Origin: Chionoecetes opilio
Lineage: Eukaryota > Arthropoda > Malacostraca > Decapoda > Majidae
Direction: 5' to 3'
DNA length: 64,000 nucleotides
NCBI GenBank assembly: GCA_016584305.1
Contig: JACEEZ010018309.1
Location: 87,501 to 151,500, forward strand
Shown: piece after piece, positions 23,626 to 35,958 of the stretch
Layout of the letters: every line of letters begins with the position of its first letter
How positions within the stretch are numbered: position 1 is the stretch's first letter
Program-made: the position numbers and the translations under genes
The notes under the pieces: model-generated
The model's input: only the letters and a program-made list of their open reading frames with translations
Told to the model about the DNA's origin: nothing
Database searches by the model: none

Positions 23626-24130
23626 CTGTAGTACGTGGTGACTCTCTAGGATATATTTGACAACCCTCCTTCTTTGCCCCGCAGTCATCTAGGTAGGTAG
23701 GTTCACCTCGGCCCCAGTCAAGCGCTGTTACATAAGAAGCAAGTTCAACTTTGGGTGCAGCCTGGCGTGCCAGACACGGGGGCTTCTGGAACGGCGCCCT
23801 CTAACCTGTATATTACAACCTATTGTAAATATGCCTCCAGTCTACAACTCCAGCCAGATGATTATTCATTACCCACACACACTCATAAGGGAACACTTAT
23901 GAGTGTGTATTACTTATGAATGAGTATATATACAATAGGTTGTATGTAATATACAGGGAACAAGGTTAGAGGGCGCCATTCGCATCTGGAACGCCAGGCT
24001 GCACCCAAAGTTGAACTTGCTTCTCCTGTGACTGCGCTTGACTGGGGCCGAGGTCAGCCTACCTACCTAGATGACCGCGGGGCAAGGAAGGAGGGTTGCC
24101 AAATATGTCCTAGACAGTCACCACGTACAG
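23626..24130. repeat. About 0.5-kb palindrome (foldback)
   Basis: The left arm (23626-23890) and right arm (23895-24130) are reverse complements: AGTACGTGGTGACT / AGTCACCACGTAC, CACCTCGGCCCCAGTCAAGC / GCTTGACTGGGGCCGAGGT, and AAGTTCAACTTTGGGTGCAG / CTGCACCCAAAGTTGAACTT. The centre is the small hairpin ACACTCATAAG/CTTATGAGTGTGT. The outer ends may be terminal inverted repeats of a foldback element. Confidence 0.8.
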
Positions 24131-24664
24131 GAGTAACCACTGGCATTGGGGGCGTGGTTGAGAAGCAATCTTGGGGTGACAGATTTGAAGTAATAATACA
24201 AATTATATATCACAATTTGACCAAAAGTATAAGATGTATGGATACTTATATTTACAGTGGCTGCAAAAGAAATCTACACTTAAAAAATGCAATGAAAATC
24301 TATACACCTTTAATCTTGGGTCTATATCACCAGTTTACCCACACCTTGTTGGCAGGAGTGTCATTGCACGGCTGGTAAGTACCCAGACCACTACACGTGT
24401 AGGGAAAGCACCAGTCTTCACTGCTTGCACAGCTGGCAATTAGACTACATGTGCTGCCGAATGCTTGAACGCTGCCTCTGGCATTATGGGATACGGGAAG
24501 CCTAGAAGTGAAAGAAAAAAGCTATTGCTTTGACTCAGCTGGAAACGAGGCATCTTTGGTAAATGCAGCTCAGGATATTGGTGTCATACACAAGGACATT
24601 GATGAACTCAAAAAAGTGGCATCAGGCATACCTCCTAGTACTGATACTGTACATTGACAGAACT
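24131..24664. other. No gene assigned; possible splice-like motif only
   Basis: A donor-like CACGGCTG|GTAAGTACC occurs at about 24370, behind a short open frame, but without a matching acceptor or recognisable protein. Confidence 0.35.
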
Positions 24665-26035
24665 TTAATCAATCAATCAATTGTTGGAGGCACACGCCGG
24701 GGGGACGTGTCGCCTCACCCACCCTACGAGCTCCCATGCAGGCTCCCTTCCCATACCAAGCAACTCTCGACAGGAAACATCAACTTGCCCCAGCCACGAG
24801 CCTTGTGAGCGCCCCCTTGGCCCTCCTCCATGCCGGATTGTCTCTTACAGATACAACCCGTTGGGAAGGTTCGGTTTCAGGGTAGCGTGACACATGCCCA
24901 AATAGCCGAAGTTGGCGCTGACGAACTATGCAGGTAATAGGCCTCGATCCAGTCTCACGGTGCAATCGCTGATTTGACACATAATTAATCATCCCAGCGA
25001 TACCCCATGATTCTGCAAAGACACTTATTACCAAAGGCATCGATTCGCCTCTTCAAGTCACTATTTAGTATCCATGTCTCACAACCATAGAGTAAGACAG
25101 GGATCACAAGCGACTAGAAGATCCAGAACTTTGTCCTTCTGCACAGGTACCGACAATGCCAAATACTCGTGCTGAGCGAGTCCATAGCACCGTGGGCTAT
25201 GCCAATCCGCCGGAAGACTTCTTGACGTGACCCGCCGTCATTATGGACTGCGCTACCAAGGTATATGAAATTTTCCAAGATCTCAATGTCCTCGCCACAC
25301 GCATGAACAGACTACTGCTTCATGTAGTAAGCCTCCAAACACCTGGACCTTGGTCTTGAGCCAGGAGACCTTTAGTCTCAAAGGCTTTGCCTCCTCGTGC
25401 AGTGCCTCGAGATTCATCACCAGGACCTCCAGTGACTCAGCAAAGATTACTGCATCATCGGCAAAAACAAGATCAGTGATCTTGGTGTTGCCGAGGGATG
25501 CTCCACAATCACTTTGATCTACAACCTTGTCCAATACCCAGTCCATACAAGCGTTGAAAAGTGATGGGGCAAGGACGCACCCTTGCCTCACTCCTGTATT
25601 CACAGGAAAAAAACTGGATACACCTCCTCCCACACTTAATAGTAGTTGACCAAAAATCCTTGCAGGAAACCCGCGAGGTCGCAGAAGATCCCAGAGTGAC
25701 TCACGATGCACTGAGTCAAACGTCTTCTTGAGATCAACATAGGCTGGAAGCATCCCCTGTCGAAACTCACGTCGGCGTTCCACCAGGACACGAAGCGCTA
25801 GGATACGGTCTGTTATTGACTTCCCAGGCGTGCACCCAGACTGCTGAAGTCTCTGATGCTTCAGCAGATGACTGCGGATTTGTGTCAGCAATAGATGGGC
25901 AAGCGCTTACCTTGCCTGGCACGCTGAGCAGTGTAATACCGCAGTAATTGTTGCAATCCTGACGGTCCTCTTTCCCTTTCCAGGTAGGGACAACCAGCCT
26001 CCTTTCCAGTCAGGAGGAATGAATCCATTCCTCTT
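24665..26035 (-). mobile_element. RTE-like LINE, copy A (5'-truncated, degenerate)
   Basis: The minus strand ends in a (TTGA)n-type tail (CAATCAATCAATCAATT at 24667 on the plus strand). The coding part (25283-25891 and 24780-25040) shows AYVDLKKTFDSVHRESLWDL, NTGVRQGCVLAPSLFNACMD and ITDLVFADDAVIFAESLEV, the RT fingers/palm with the F-A-D-D catalytic motif, then the Y-V-S-N-Q-R-L-H-R-E-T C-terminus. Several frameshifts and a deletion after GLRP relative to copy B make it dead. Three more copies of this family lie in the window. Confidence 0.85.
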
Positions 26036-26047
26036 GACGAAAACTTC

Positions 26048-27715
26048 AATCAATCAATCATTAGGAGCATACGCCGGGGGGCGCGTCGCCTCGCCCACCC
26101 TACGACGCCACTCCCGGGGGTCACCACGCGCGAGCTCCCATGCAGGCTCCTTTCCCATACCAAGCAGCTCTCGACAAGAAACATCAACTTGCCCCAGCCA
26201 CGAGCCTTGTGGGCGCCCCCTTGGCCTCCTCCATGCCGGATTGTCTCTTACAGATACAATCCGATGGGAAGGATCGGTTTCAGGGTAGCGTGCCACATGC
26301 CCATATAGCCGAAGTTGGCGCTGACGGACTATGCAGGTAATAGGCCTCGATTCAGTCTCACGGTGCAATCGCTGATTTGACACGTAATCATCCCAGCGAT
26401 ACCCCATGATTCTGTGAAGACACTTATTACCAAAGGCATTGATCCGTCTCTTCAAGTCACTATTTAGTGTCCATGTCTCACAACCATAGAGTAAGACAGG
26501 GATCACAAGCGACTTGAAGATCTGGAACTTTGTCCTCATGCACAGGTACCGACAATGCCAAATACTCCCGCTGAGCGAGTCCATAACACCGTGGGCTATG
26601 CCAATCCGCCGTAGGACTTCTTGACGTGACCCGCCATCATTATGGACTGCGCTACCAAGGTATGTAAAACTTTCCAAGATCTCAATGTCCTCGCCACACG
26701 CATGAACAGACTGTACTGCTTCATCTAGTAAGTCTCCAAACACCTGGACCTTGGTCTTGAGCCAGGAGACCTCAAGTCCCAAAGGCTTTGCCTCCTCGTG
26801 CAGCGCCTCGAGAGCCATCACCAGGACCTCCAGCGACTCGGCAAAGATTACTGCATCATCGGCAAAAACAAGATCAGTGATCTTGGTGTTGCCGACGGAT
26901 GCTCCACAATCACTTTGATCTACAACCTTGTCCAATACCCAGTCCATACAAGCGTTGAAAAGTGATGGGGCAAGGACGCACCCTTGCCTCACTCCTGTAT
27001 TCACAGGAAAGAAGCTGGATACACCTGCCCCACACTTCACAGCACTCTCAGTCCCAGAATACAGACCAGTTATCAAACCAATAGTCCTTGCAGGAATCCC
27101 TCGAAGTCGCAGAAGATCCCAAAGTGACTCACGATGCACTGAGTCAAACGCCTTCTTGAGATCAACATAGGCTGCAAGCATCCCCTGTCGAAACTCGCGT
27201 CAGCGCTCCACCAGGACACGAAGCGCTAGGATACGGTCCGTTGTTGACTTACCAGGCGTGAACCCAGACTGCTGAGGTCTCTGATGCTTCACCCGATGAC
27301 TGCGAATCCGTGTCAGCAATAGATGGGCAAGCACCTTGCCTGGTACGCTGAGCAGTGTAATACCGCGGTAATTGTTGCAGTCCTGACGGTCCCCTTTCCC
27401 TTTCCAGATAGGGACGACCAGCCCCCTTTTCCAGTCAGGAGGAATGGTACCTGATTGCCACACGGCAGTCAGGACAGCATGCAACCCGCGGATCATGGCC
27501 TCACCCCCAGCTTTGAGGAGCTCTGCACTGATATTACAAACACCAGCTGCCTTTCCACCCCTCAACTTTGCTACAGCCTCTCTGACTTCGTCAAGAGAGG
27601 GTGCGGTTTCGTCAATGGGAGGATCGGCATCCACTGCCTGTAACCCAGTGGTGTGAAGCTGCTCAGTTGGAGGGTCCACCGTGAACAACTGCCTAAAGTA
27701 CTCGGAAATTTGGAA
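26048..27715 (-). mobile_element. RTE-like LINE, copy B (best-preserved RT, one nonsense codon)
   Basis: The minus-strand frame 27688-26054 is open for about 545 codons apart from one TGA (between 27200 and 27181), where sister copies read CGA (LVERRREFRQGM), a C-to-T change at a CpG. Motifs in order: LRGGKAAGVCNISAELLKAG, WKRGLVVPIWKGKGDRQDCN, NYRGITLLSVPGKVLAHLL, GFTPGKSTTDRILALRVLVE, AYVDLKKAFDSVHRESLWDL, GVRQGCVLAPSLFNACMDWV, VFADDAVIFAES, then LLYGCETWTLNSDLKRRI, WDDYVSNQRLHRETESRPI and a WLGQVD tail. The 3' terminus is a TGAT-type simple repeat (26048-26063). The endonuclease half is missing (5' truncation). RTE clade is my family call from motif order and tail. Confidence 0.9.
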
Positions 27716-27799
27716 GTATGTAAATGAAAAAGACGTCTTTAAGGACCAACCAGCTTCTGAAATGAGTTGATGTTTGTTAGTCCTAGGAGAAATCTCTTG

Positions 27800-28893
27800 T
27801 TTCTACATTCCACTCCCATCTTTCCATCCTTTCGCGGGATTCCTACAAGGACTATTGGTTTGATGACTGGTCTGTACTCTGGGACTGAGAGTGCTGTGAA
27901 GTGTGGGGGAGGTGTATCCAGTTTTTTTCCTGTGAATACAGGAGTGAGGCAAGGGTGCGTCCTTGCCCCATCACTTTTCAACACTTGTATGGACTGGGTA
28001 CTGGGCAAAGTTGTAGATCAAAGTGATTGTGGAGCATTCCTCGGCAACACCAAGATCACTGATCTTGTTTTTGCCGATGATGCAGTGATCTTTGCTGAGT
28101 CGCTGGAGGTCCTGGTGATGGCTCTCGAGGCGCTGCACGAGGAGGCAAAGCCTTTGGGACTTGAGGTCTCCTGACTTAAGACCAAGGTCCAGGTGTTTGG
28201 AGGCTTACTAGATGAGACAGTACAGTCTGTTCATGCGTGTGGCGAGGACATCGAGATCTTGGAAAGTTTTACATACCTTGGTAGCGCAGTCCATAATGAT
28301 AGCGGATCACTTCAAGAAGTCTTACGGCGGATTGGCATAGCCCACGGTGTTATGGACTCACTCAGCACTAGTATTTGACGTTGTCGGTACCTGTGCAGGA
28401 GGACAAAGTTCCAGATCTTCAAGTCGCTTGTGATCCCTGTCTTACTCTATGGTTGTGAGACATGGACACTAAATAGCGACTTGAAGAGGCGAATCGATGC
28501 CTTTGGTAATAAGTGTCTTCGCAGAATCATGGGGTATCGCTGGGATGATTATGTGTCAAATCAGCGATTGCACCGTGAGACTGGATCAAGAGGCCTATTA
28601 CCTGCATAGTCCGTCAGCGCCAACTTCAGCTATTTGGGCATGTGTCACGCTACCCTGAAACCGATCCTTCCCACCGGGTTGTATCTGTAAGAGACAATCA
28701 GGCGTGGAGGAGGCCAAGGGGCCGCCCAGAAGGCTTGAGGCTGGGGCAAAGTGATGTTTCTTGTCGAGAGTTGCTTGGTATGGGAAGGGAGCCTGCATGG
28801 GGGACTCGCGTGAGGTGACCCCCGGGAGTGGCGGCGTAGGGAGTGCGAGGCGACGCGCCCCCCGGCGTATGCCCCCAATGATTGATTGATTGA
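27800..28893 (+). mobile_element. RTE-like LINE, copy C (plus strand, 5'-truncated)
   Basis: The frame starts inside the RT at RGIPTRTIGLMTGLYSGTES, continues FFPVNTGVRQGCVLAPSLFN and VFADDAVIFAESLEVLVMAL, hits a TGA in place of TGG (S-W-L-K), and resumes FGGLLDETVQSVHACGEDIE. It ends at GGCGTATGCCCCCAATGATT with a (TGAT)n tail (28876-28893). It lies head-to-head with copy B, 85-110 bp apart, so the pair can form a long inverted repeat. Confidence 0.88.
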
Positions 28894-29142
28894 TTTCCAT
28901 CCAGGAACACCACCAGGAGGTAAGCCAACTGCCACTTTTATGAGGTTATAAATGGTCCTGTGTATGATAACTACATCCTGAGCTACATGTATCACACACT
29001 CCTTGTTATAGCTAAGCCATGGCAAGTGTTTTTTCTTCATTTATAAGCTTCCAACCTCCCATGATAGCAGCCAGAAGTAGAGTTGTGGAGCTCCATGGGC
29101 AGCCAAAATGTCAAAAATGAGGAGACAATAATTAGAGTATTT
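28894..29142. other. Short unique-looking spacer
   Basis: AT-rich, no ORF or repeat identified between LINE copy C and the SINE. Confidence 0.4.
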
Positions 29143-29290
29143 TGGGAGGCGGTGGCCGAGTGGTTAGCACCTGCTCAGTGTTCCAAGTCTGATTGCCTGA
29201 CAAGCCAGGTGTCAAAATCTTTCTGTAATCGTCGAGTGGCCGAAGATGAGCTGCAAGACTTCTCAGATTACCAGCTCTGCAAGCATTGAG
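29143..29290 (+). mobile_element. tRNA-derived SINE (same family as 10603-11079)
   Basis: The head GAGGCGGTGGCCGAGTGGTT-AGCACC is A-box-like (TGGCCGAGTGG, leucine/serine tRNA style). Downstream it shares TCGTCGAGTGGCC-x-AAGA with the minus-strand SINE at 10603. The B box is degenerate. The poly-A tail is not clear. Confidence 0.5.
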
Positions 29291-29299
29291 GGTTTCAGT

Positions 29300-31946
29300 G
29301 CTTTCCCATGACATGTAGTGGTGTGGGTATTGCCTGACGTATGATGACCTATAAATGCCCACAAGGTGTGGGTATGCTATAGGCTATGTCACGGACCGTG
29401 AGTAAAATATTTTGCTTCCTGAACTCGCGCTGGACGCTGCAAGAAAAAATGAAAAAGCTGGACATTGAAAGATGTCGGGAAATACGTTCCATGACACAAA
29501 GTACGTATAGTGAAATCTAAACAAGCTTTTGAGTGTGCAGATTATTTTTTTTCTATTTGTTGAAGCTATGCCCCTTACAAATAACTCACTTGTACAGCAT
29601 GCACTCTTGACTGCTGAGCACCATTCCACGTTCACTTCTCTGACCCATATGTCAAAGTTGGCAAAAGAACTATTCCTTAGACCCTTTTTAACCTCCATGG
29701 ACACATTCCTACCTTTTATCACCCTCTCTTATTTTTCCTTCCATATCTTCAGGAGGCGTGGCTGACTGCATGATGCGGTGCTATTGCCAGCAGGGATATC
29801 AGGACACAGTGTAGAAGACATCATCAAAACTGGTGACCTCGTGGCGGGTGATGACGTAGCCTTGTCACCAGTCACCAGTCTTCATCCTGCCCATCACTTC
29901 AAGTTCCATCTTGCTGCTGTGTAAAATGAAGTGTGATAAAACATGCCTATTGTTCTACCAGTCTTGTCATATATCAATCTTATAGTACAGTAACCTGTCA
30001 CAGGCAGTCTTGTTTAAGGCCGAATTCTGTTTCTCATATATAGCAACAACAAAACTAATGCTAGCTCAAAGTCAAGTTTACATAATATGCATGTGCACCA
30101 CTATTGTATTCTGCTAGATGATAAGAACTATACACTTGGGTTAGGTCCAATAAATGTCACCAAGGCATTTCTCAAAATCCACCTGTTCAAAAATCCCTTG
30201 CCCCCCTGGCTGCTGGAGGGTGTGTTGGACAGGCCGTGTTCACTCGCTTCACCATATTTTGCTTATACAATCTATCTTTAGTATCCTTTGCTTTTCAAAC
30301 GATAGCTCTCACTCGCTTTTACTATCGCGTGAGCAATCCATGATGTCTTTTATGCAGTCTGCAAGCTCTAGTGTGTCGATATCAAGCCCAAGAGAGCCAG
30401 CAAGAGTTTAAAGTAATCGTCCAGACCATTTCATCATTCCTGATTTAATGCAGTCAAAATATAGCCATTATCGAATATATCAACAATATGTTGTCCGTAA
30501 TCAAATTCTGCAAATTCCCCGAGCTTCCAAAACGCTCCTGACGACTAGCAGACGCCACACCATGGATCGGTGACGTCACGAAAGGCAGTCCCCTCCCCCC
30601 GCGGTAATCCAGAAGCACGTAAACACAGAAATAAATATAGTACTTGAAGAATTTTGGGTGTTTCTGGTATATTTTTTTTGCGATATGGCATATACACACA
30701 ACCGTTCCGACCTCGATTCGGATATCGGATTGCGGACAAAATCGAGTCGGGGATATTCAGTCCAGACATATATTATTATATGTTTTTTTTTGAAGTGCCT
30801 GGTCCTGTTCGTAAATTGACCAATTGTGGTCGGCGGTCGAGCTTCTCCTGTCACCCCTGGTCGTCGTCCGCGCGCCCTGCCGGTGGCAGATGCTCAGCGG
30901 TGTATTTTACATTTGCTGGCACACATTCCGTTCACTGCAAGCTCCGTCAGTCACCGAAATCCACTGCCGGTGCAAGAACATTCGAGACTATGAACCTTTC
31001 TGCTGCCCCGCAGTGCAGCATGCTAGGGTCGTTTGGTTACATTTGGCACACGACATCACTGGTTACTGCACGCTCTGTTAGTCCTGATCCCCACTCCCTG
31101 GTGCAGGACGTCTCTTGAGACTTTGAACACTTTCTGCTGCCTTCCCGCCAGGTGGCTGATCTCAGCGACGTAACAAGTCCGCGGCGGTAGTTATATTGTC
31201 GTTGCCGAACAGTAAATACTAGGTAGGATAAACGTCCGGGATGGTAATGCATCGGATTTCTTTTTTTTTTACTTCCGATTCCCGGACTTTTCGGTTCCCG
31301 GACCAGTGCTCCCCCCTATTAGTCCGGGAAATCGAGGTTTGTGTGTACTTACATCCTTTATCGGTGCAGCAAGAAAGCTGTGCCTTTCCAGAGAGCTTAT
31401 CACCCGTTTCTGACCGATACAGCCACGATAAATGTGTGGAGAAGATTTGTGGGGAGGGGCAAGCTATGCGATGCAGTTTGTCAGCCTCCCGGGACGTCTT
31501 CAGCAAGTTTCACGCCGCGGTTGGAATGGGGTTGATTTTTTCCTCGCGCTTTTTACAAAAGTCGTGGTTTTACGGAAATAAGGCGTGGAAATTAATATTT
31601 TTTTGTGGATTAGGTGTTTTGAATGAACATTCAACATACTTATGCAAAGAAAAAATGGGTCTGGACGATTACTTTAGTTTTAAGTTCAACCTATAACATT
31701 GTTGAGCCCTTCCACGCTTGCCAACCCCGCCTTCTGCTCCCTTCTCCCCACCTCTGATCATGACGAGAGACAAGGCAACTCAGCCAGCTTATAGTTTGCC
31801 GTAAATCACTTCCAAATTATGGTGATAATAAAAAAAAATCACAAATTTCAATTATTGGACTCAAAATTATAATTCAAGTTTTATAATGCACAGTAGTTTC
31901 TGTAATAAATGTGGAAAAATATTGTTCTAATATCTTAAAATACATG
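29300..31946. other. No gene identified
   Basis: Short ORFs without recognisable domains. A CRE-like GGTGACGTCACG occurs near 30570 and a CpG-richer block at 30540-31200, which could be a distant promoter. Nothing supports a transcript. Confidence 0.35.
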
Positions 31947-32041
31947 TACCGTATTTTACGGCTTATAAGACACTATTTTCCATAAAAAATACCCTGAAAA
32001 ACACTTGTGCGTCTTCCAAGACTAAAGTTGTAGGAGGTTAT

Positions 32042-32338
32042 ACCCCCGTCACACTAGAGGCCGAATGAGCCGGAATGCCGTCTAAATGAAAATTCTTGGT
32101 CGAATACCTGGATATTCGAAGTGCATTCTAAAAATTCTGACTGTATTCCAAACACTCGGGCCTATTCTTGTGGCCGGCCCGAATATTTTGCTCATGCTCA
32201 AAACTTTTGAGATGCATTAGAAGTACAGAAATATCTGCATATTAAATTTCTATTACATACTATCTACCCCTGCACGCGAATTTTAAAATTCTTCATTTCG
32301 GCTGGTTCTGCTTGATTCCGAATAAGTGTGACGGGGGT
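32042..32338. mobile_element. Small MITE, about 300 bp
   Basis: Termini ACCCCCGTCACACTA and AGTGTGACGGGGG are inverted. A second inverted pair, GCCGAATGAGCCGGAAT / ATTTCGGCTGGTT..ATTCCGAAT, lies inside. TSD unclear (TTA-like on both sides, compatible with a Harbinger-type 3-bp target). Confidence 0.55.
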
Positions 32339-33042
32339 TTTAGCTTAGGTAGCTATTCAGTTCAGCCTCTTATATGATGTAGCCTCAGTACTTATCTGTT
32401 ACAAGTAGTATTTCAAATACCATAAGACATTCAAATCAACTAATCTGTCTTCACGCTGTGATGTTTACTGCGGTACTGGCGGGAGCCATTCCGCCTCGGC
32501 AGATTGGCGCCAACAGCCATTCCGTGTACGTATAAAGAACTTTGTTTCTTACATTAGATGAAAGTTTGTATACTTATGTACATGCAGCCAACACAAATAC
32601 TACACGCATACAGGAAAATTCAAACAATACGTGGTGAGGCACGGGAGGATGTGAGGTGTTTACACTCAGGACGACAAAGCCAGACTCAGCTGATTGGCAC
32701 GCCAGGCAGGCACGCAGCTGCACACCGGCCCGGTCAGGTTTGTTTTGACTCCCGCCGTCCTATAGTCCCAGAGCTGAGGGGGTGTTTGTTATGTTTCATT
32801 TGCCAAAAGGTCTGTGAGTTGTTTCTAAGAGGGCAATGTCTCAGGATTTCAAAAACCCATTTCTTACAAAATTCTACTTGGAACTTTTCTCAAAATTTGC
32901 TCTTGAAGTAGGGTACCCTCAAATTTCAATTTCGCAACACACCAATTTCAGGCAGTGTAGGTCTTTGGTCTCCAGATGCATGAATAATGTACCTACAGAT
33001 ACGTGTGGGATCCCCTGAAGTGGAAATCAACTGGTAGCAGTG

Positions 33043-34413
33043 ATTGATTGATTGATTAAAGTTTTAAGGCGCCGCAACTGCGGGGTTATTGACGCCTGCT
33101 TACAAAAGATGCATGTAAAGTAAAACTAAAAAACTAAATTTAAGATAGAATAAAAATATTGAAAATTACGAAATACATAAAAGAACAAGAGTACATTAAA
33201 AACAATCATAAGTTAATATTAAAAACATCATAACTTGTTGAGAAGGCCAGCCCTCTCAATAAAGGTATGGACTTCATGTCCCGGAGAGAAACACCTCTCT
33301 CCCAATGCCAGGGAGAGACGGTAGGCACCGTCTGACCCGCGACACCGGGACAAAAATTGCACACGTAGGTCCCCAAGACTGGGACACTCGACCAGCAAGT
33401 GCCGCACAGTTAAGGGGACCAAACAATCATCACATAAGGAGGGTGGCCCCCCTCCATGAGGAACCCATGAGTATATAGTGTGTGACCAATACGCAATCGT
33501 GCCAAGGCAGTCTCCCATCTCCGGGAGAGACCGCAGTAGCTCCAGTCCTCGATACTTTGGCAGATGGTGCGCAGTTTACTTTGCCCTATAGTAATCCAAC
33601 GTTCTTGCCAACTGTTGTGAACTGATCTATGGATTGCCGAGCGTAGGTCCGTAGCCGGCACTGCAAAATGTGATAGAGCTGGTCTTTTAGCTGCAGCTTT
33701 TGCCAAAGCATCAGCTTCCTCATTACCGGCAACACCTACATGTGCCGGTACCCAACAAAAGCTGACCGTCCGGCCTCGCCTCTTGAGCAGATAAAGCCAT
33801 TCCAGGATGGCATTGACCAGCGGATGGGGAGAGTTAAAATTACATAGTGATTGAAGAGCACTACAAGAATCACTAAAAATTGTAAAAGAAACATCCGGAA
33901 GGGTAAAAATAATCATGAGAGCATATAAAATAGCACTTATTTCAGCCGTAAAAACAGATGAAACACTTGGAAGGCTGACGCCTTTGTTAAACGATGGGAA
34001 TACGACACCGTATCCAACTCCTTCGTCTGATTTGGAACCATCAGTAAAGACAGGGACAGAACTCTGATGTGTGCAAAAGTGGTCTAAAAACTGGGCACGC
34101 TCAGCCTGAGGAGGTAAAGACCCTTTTGAGAGCGGAAGGCTTTTGCAAAAGGACACTTCTGGGAGAAGCCATGGACCGACTGTCGTAGGCCTATGCGGGC
34201 AGATCCGTAAAGCAGGGAAGGATAGCGTCTCCATAATAGCTGTCAATCGAAAACCAAGGGGCTTTGGTAAGCTTCTTCGCCCATGGTAAAGTTGCGATCC
34301 TGAATCACAAGACACAGCACGGCAAGCTATTGAGTCAGGGAGGCGTTGGAGGCGATACCAACATCTTAACAGGAGGGACTGGCGTTGAAGATCTAATGGG
34401 AGGACACCAGCAT
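33043..34413 (-). mobile_element. I-like LINE 3' part with RNase H domain (12-bp TSD)
   Basis: The TSD CTGGTAGCAGTG is at 33031-33042 and 34414-34425; the intact empty site is readable in the opposite arm near 37232-37243. The minus-strand ORF (start 34474 just outside; coding from about 34413) shows RNase HI residues: VFTDGSKSDEG, TAEISAILYAL, FSDSCSALQSL, CWVPAHVGVAGNEEADALAK. A C-terminal zinc-type segment follows (HPPYCDDCLVPLTVRHLLVE-C after a one-base shift near 33420). 3' end: GCGGCGCCTTAAAACTTTAA, then an (AATC)n tail. An RNase H domain points to the I superclade. 5'-truncated. Confidence 0.88.
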
Positions 34414-34467
34414 CTGGTAGCAGTGAATAAACTTGAATGCACAGTCCATTTGGGACCCATATTTGAT

Positions 34468-35958
34468 CAATCAATCAATCATTGGGGGCATACGCCGGGG
34501 GGCGCGTTGCCTCGCCCACCCTACGACGCCACTCCCGGGGGTCACCATGCGCGAGTTCCCATGCAGGCTCCTTTCCCATACCAAGCAGCTCTCAACAAGA
34601 AACATCAACTTGCCCCAGCCACGAGCCTTGTGGGCGCCCCCTTGGCCTCCTCCACGCCGGATTGTCTCTTACAGATACAACCCGATGGGAAGGATCGGTT
34701 TCAGGGTAGCGTGCCACATGCCCATATAGCCGAAGTTGGCGCTGACGATGCAGGTAATAGGCCTCGATTCAGTCTCACGGTGCAATTGCTGATTTGACAC
34801 GTAATCATCCCAGCGATACCCCATGATTCTGCGAAGACACTTATTACCAAAGGCATTGATTCGTCTCTTCAAGTCACTATTTAGTTTCCATGTCTCACAA
34901 CCATAGAGTAAGACAGGGATCACAAGCGACTTGAAGATCCGGATCTTTGTCCTCCTGCACAGGTACCGACAACGCCAAATACTCCCGCTGAGTGAGTCCA
35001 TAACACCGTGGGCTATGCCAATCCGCCGTAAGGCTTCTTGACGTGACCCGCCGTCATTATGGACTGCGCTACCAAGGTATGTAAAACTTTCCAAGATCTC
35101 AATGTCCTCGCCACACGCATGAACAGACTTTACTGCTTCATCTAGTAAGTCTCCAAACACCTGGACCTTGGTCTTGAGCCAGGAGACCTCAAGTCCCAAA
35201 GGCTTTGCCTCCTCGTGCAGCGCCTCGAGAGCCATCACCAGGACCTCCAGCGACTCAGCAAAGATTACTACATCATCGGCAAAAACAAGATCAGTGATCT
35301 TGGTGTTGCTGACGGATGCTCCACAATCACTTTGATCTACAACCTTGTCCAATACCCAGTCCATACAAGCATTGAAAAGTGATGGGGCAAGGACGCACCC
35401 TTGCCTCACTCCTGTATTCACAGGAAAGAAGCTGGATACACCTGCCCCACACTTCACAACACTTTCAGTCCCAGAATACAGACCAGTTATCAAACCAATA
35501 GTCTTTGCAGGAATCCCTCGAAGTCGCAGAAGATCCCAGAGTGACTCACGATGCACTGAGTCAAACGCCTTCTTGAGATCAACATAGGCTGCAAGCATCC
35601 CCTGTCGAAACTCACGTCGGCGTTCCACTAGGACACGAAGCGCTAGGATACGGTCCGTTGTTGACTTACCAGGCGTGAACCCAGACTGCTGAGGTCTCTG
35701 ATGCTTCACCAGATGACTGCGAATTCATGTCAGCAATAGATGGGCAAGCACCTTGCCTGGTACGCTGAGCAGTGTAATACCGCGGTAATTGTTGCAGTCC
35801 TGACGGTCCCCTTTCCCTTTCCAGATAGGGACGACCAGCCCCCTTTTCCAGTCAGGAGGAATGGTACCTGATTGCCACACGGCAGTCAGGACAGCATGCA
35901 ACCCGTGGATCATGGCCTCACCCCCAGCTTTGAGGAGCTTTGAGGAGCTATTAAAAAA
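34468..35958 (-). mobile_element. RTE-like LINE, copy D (9-bp TSD)
   Basis: TSD ATATTTGAT at 34459-34467 and 35959-35967; the uninterrupted site is in the other foldback arm. The minus-strand frame is open 35913-34669 except for one TGA (L-T-stop-I-R-S-H), then a frameshift in the last 60 codons. It has the same motifs as copy B (AYVDLKKAFDSVHRESLWDL, GVRQGCVLAPSLFNACMD, VFADDVVIFAES: the usual A-D-D-A here reads A-D-D-V). 5'-truncated, with a duplicated GAGGAGCTTT at the 5' junction. The 3' tail is (TGAT)n. Confidence 0.9.
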
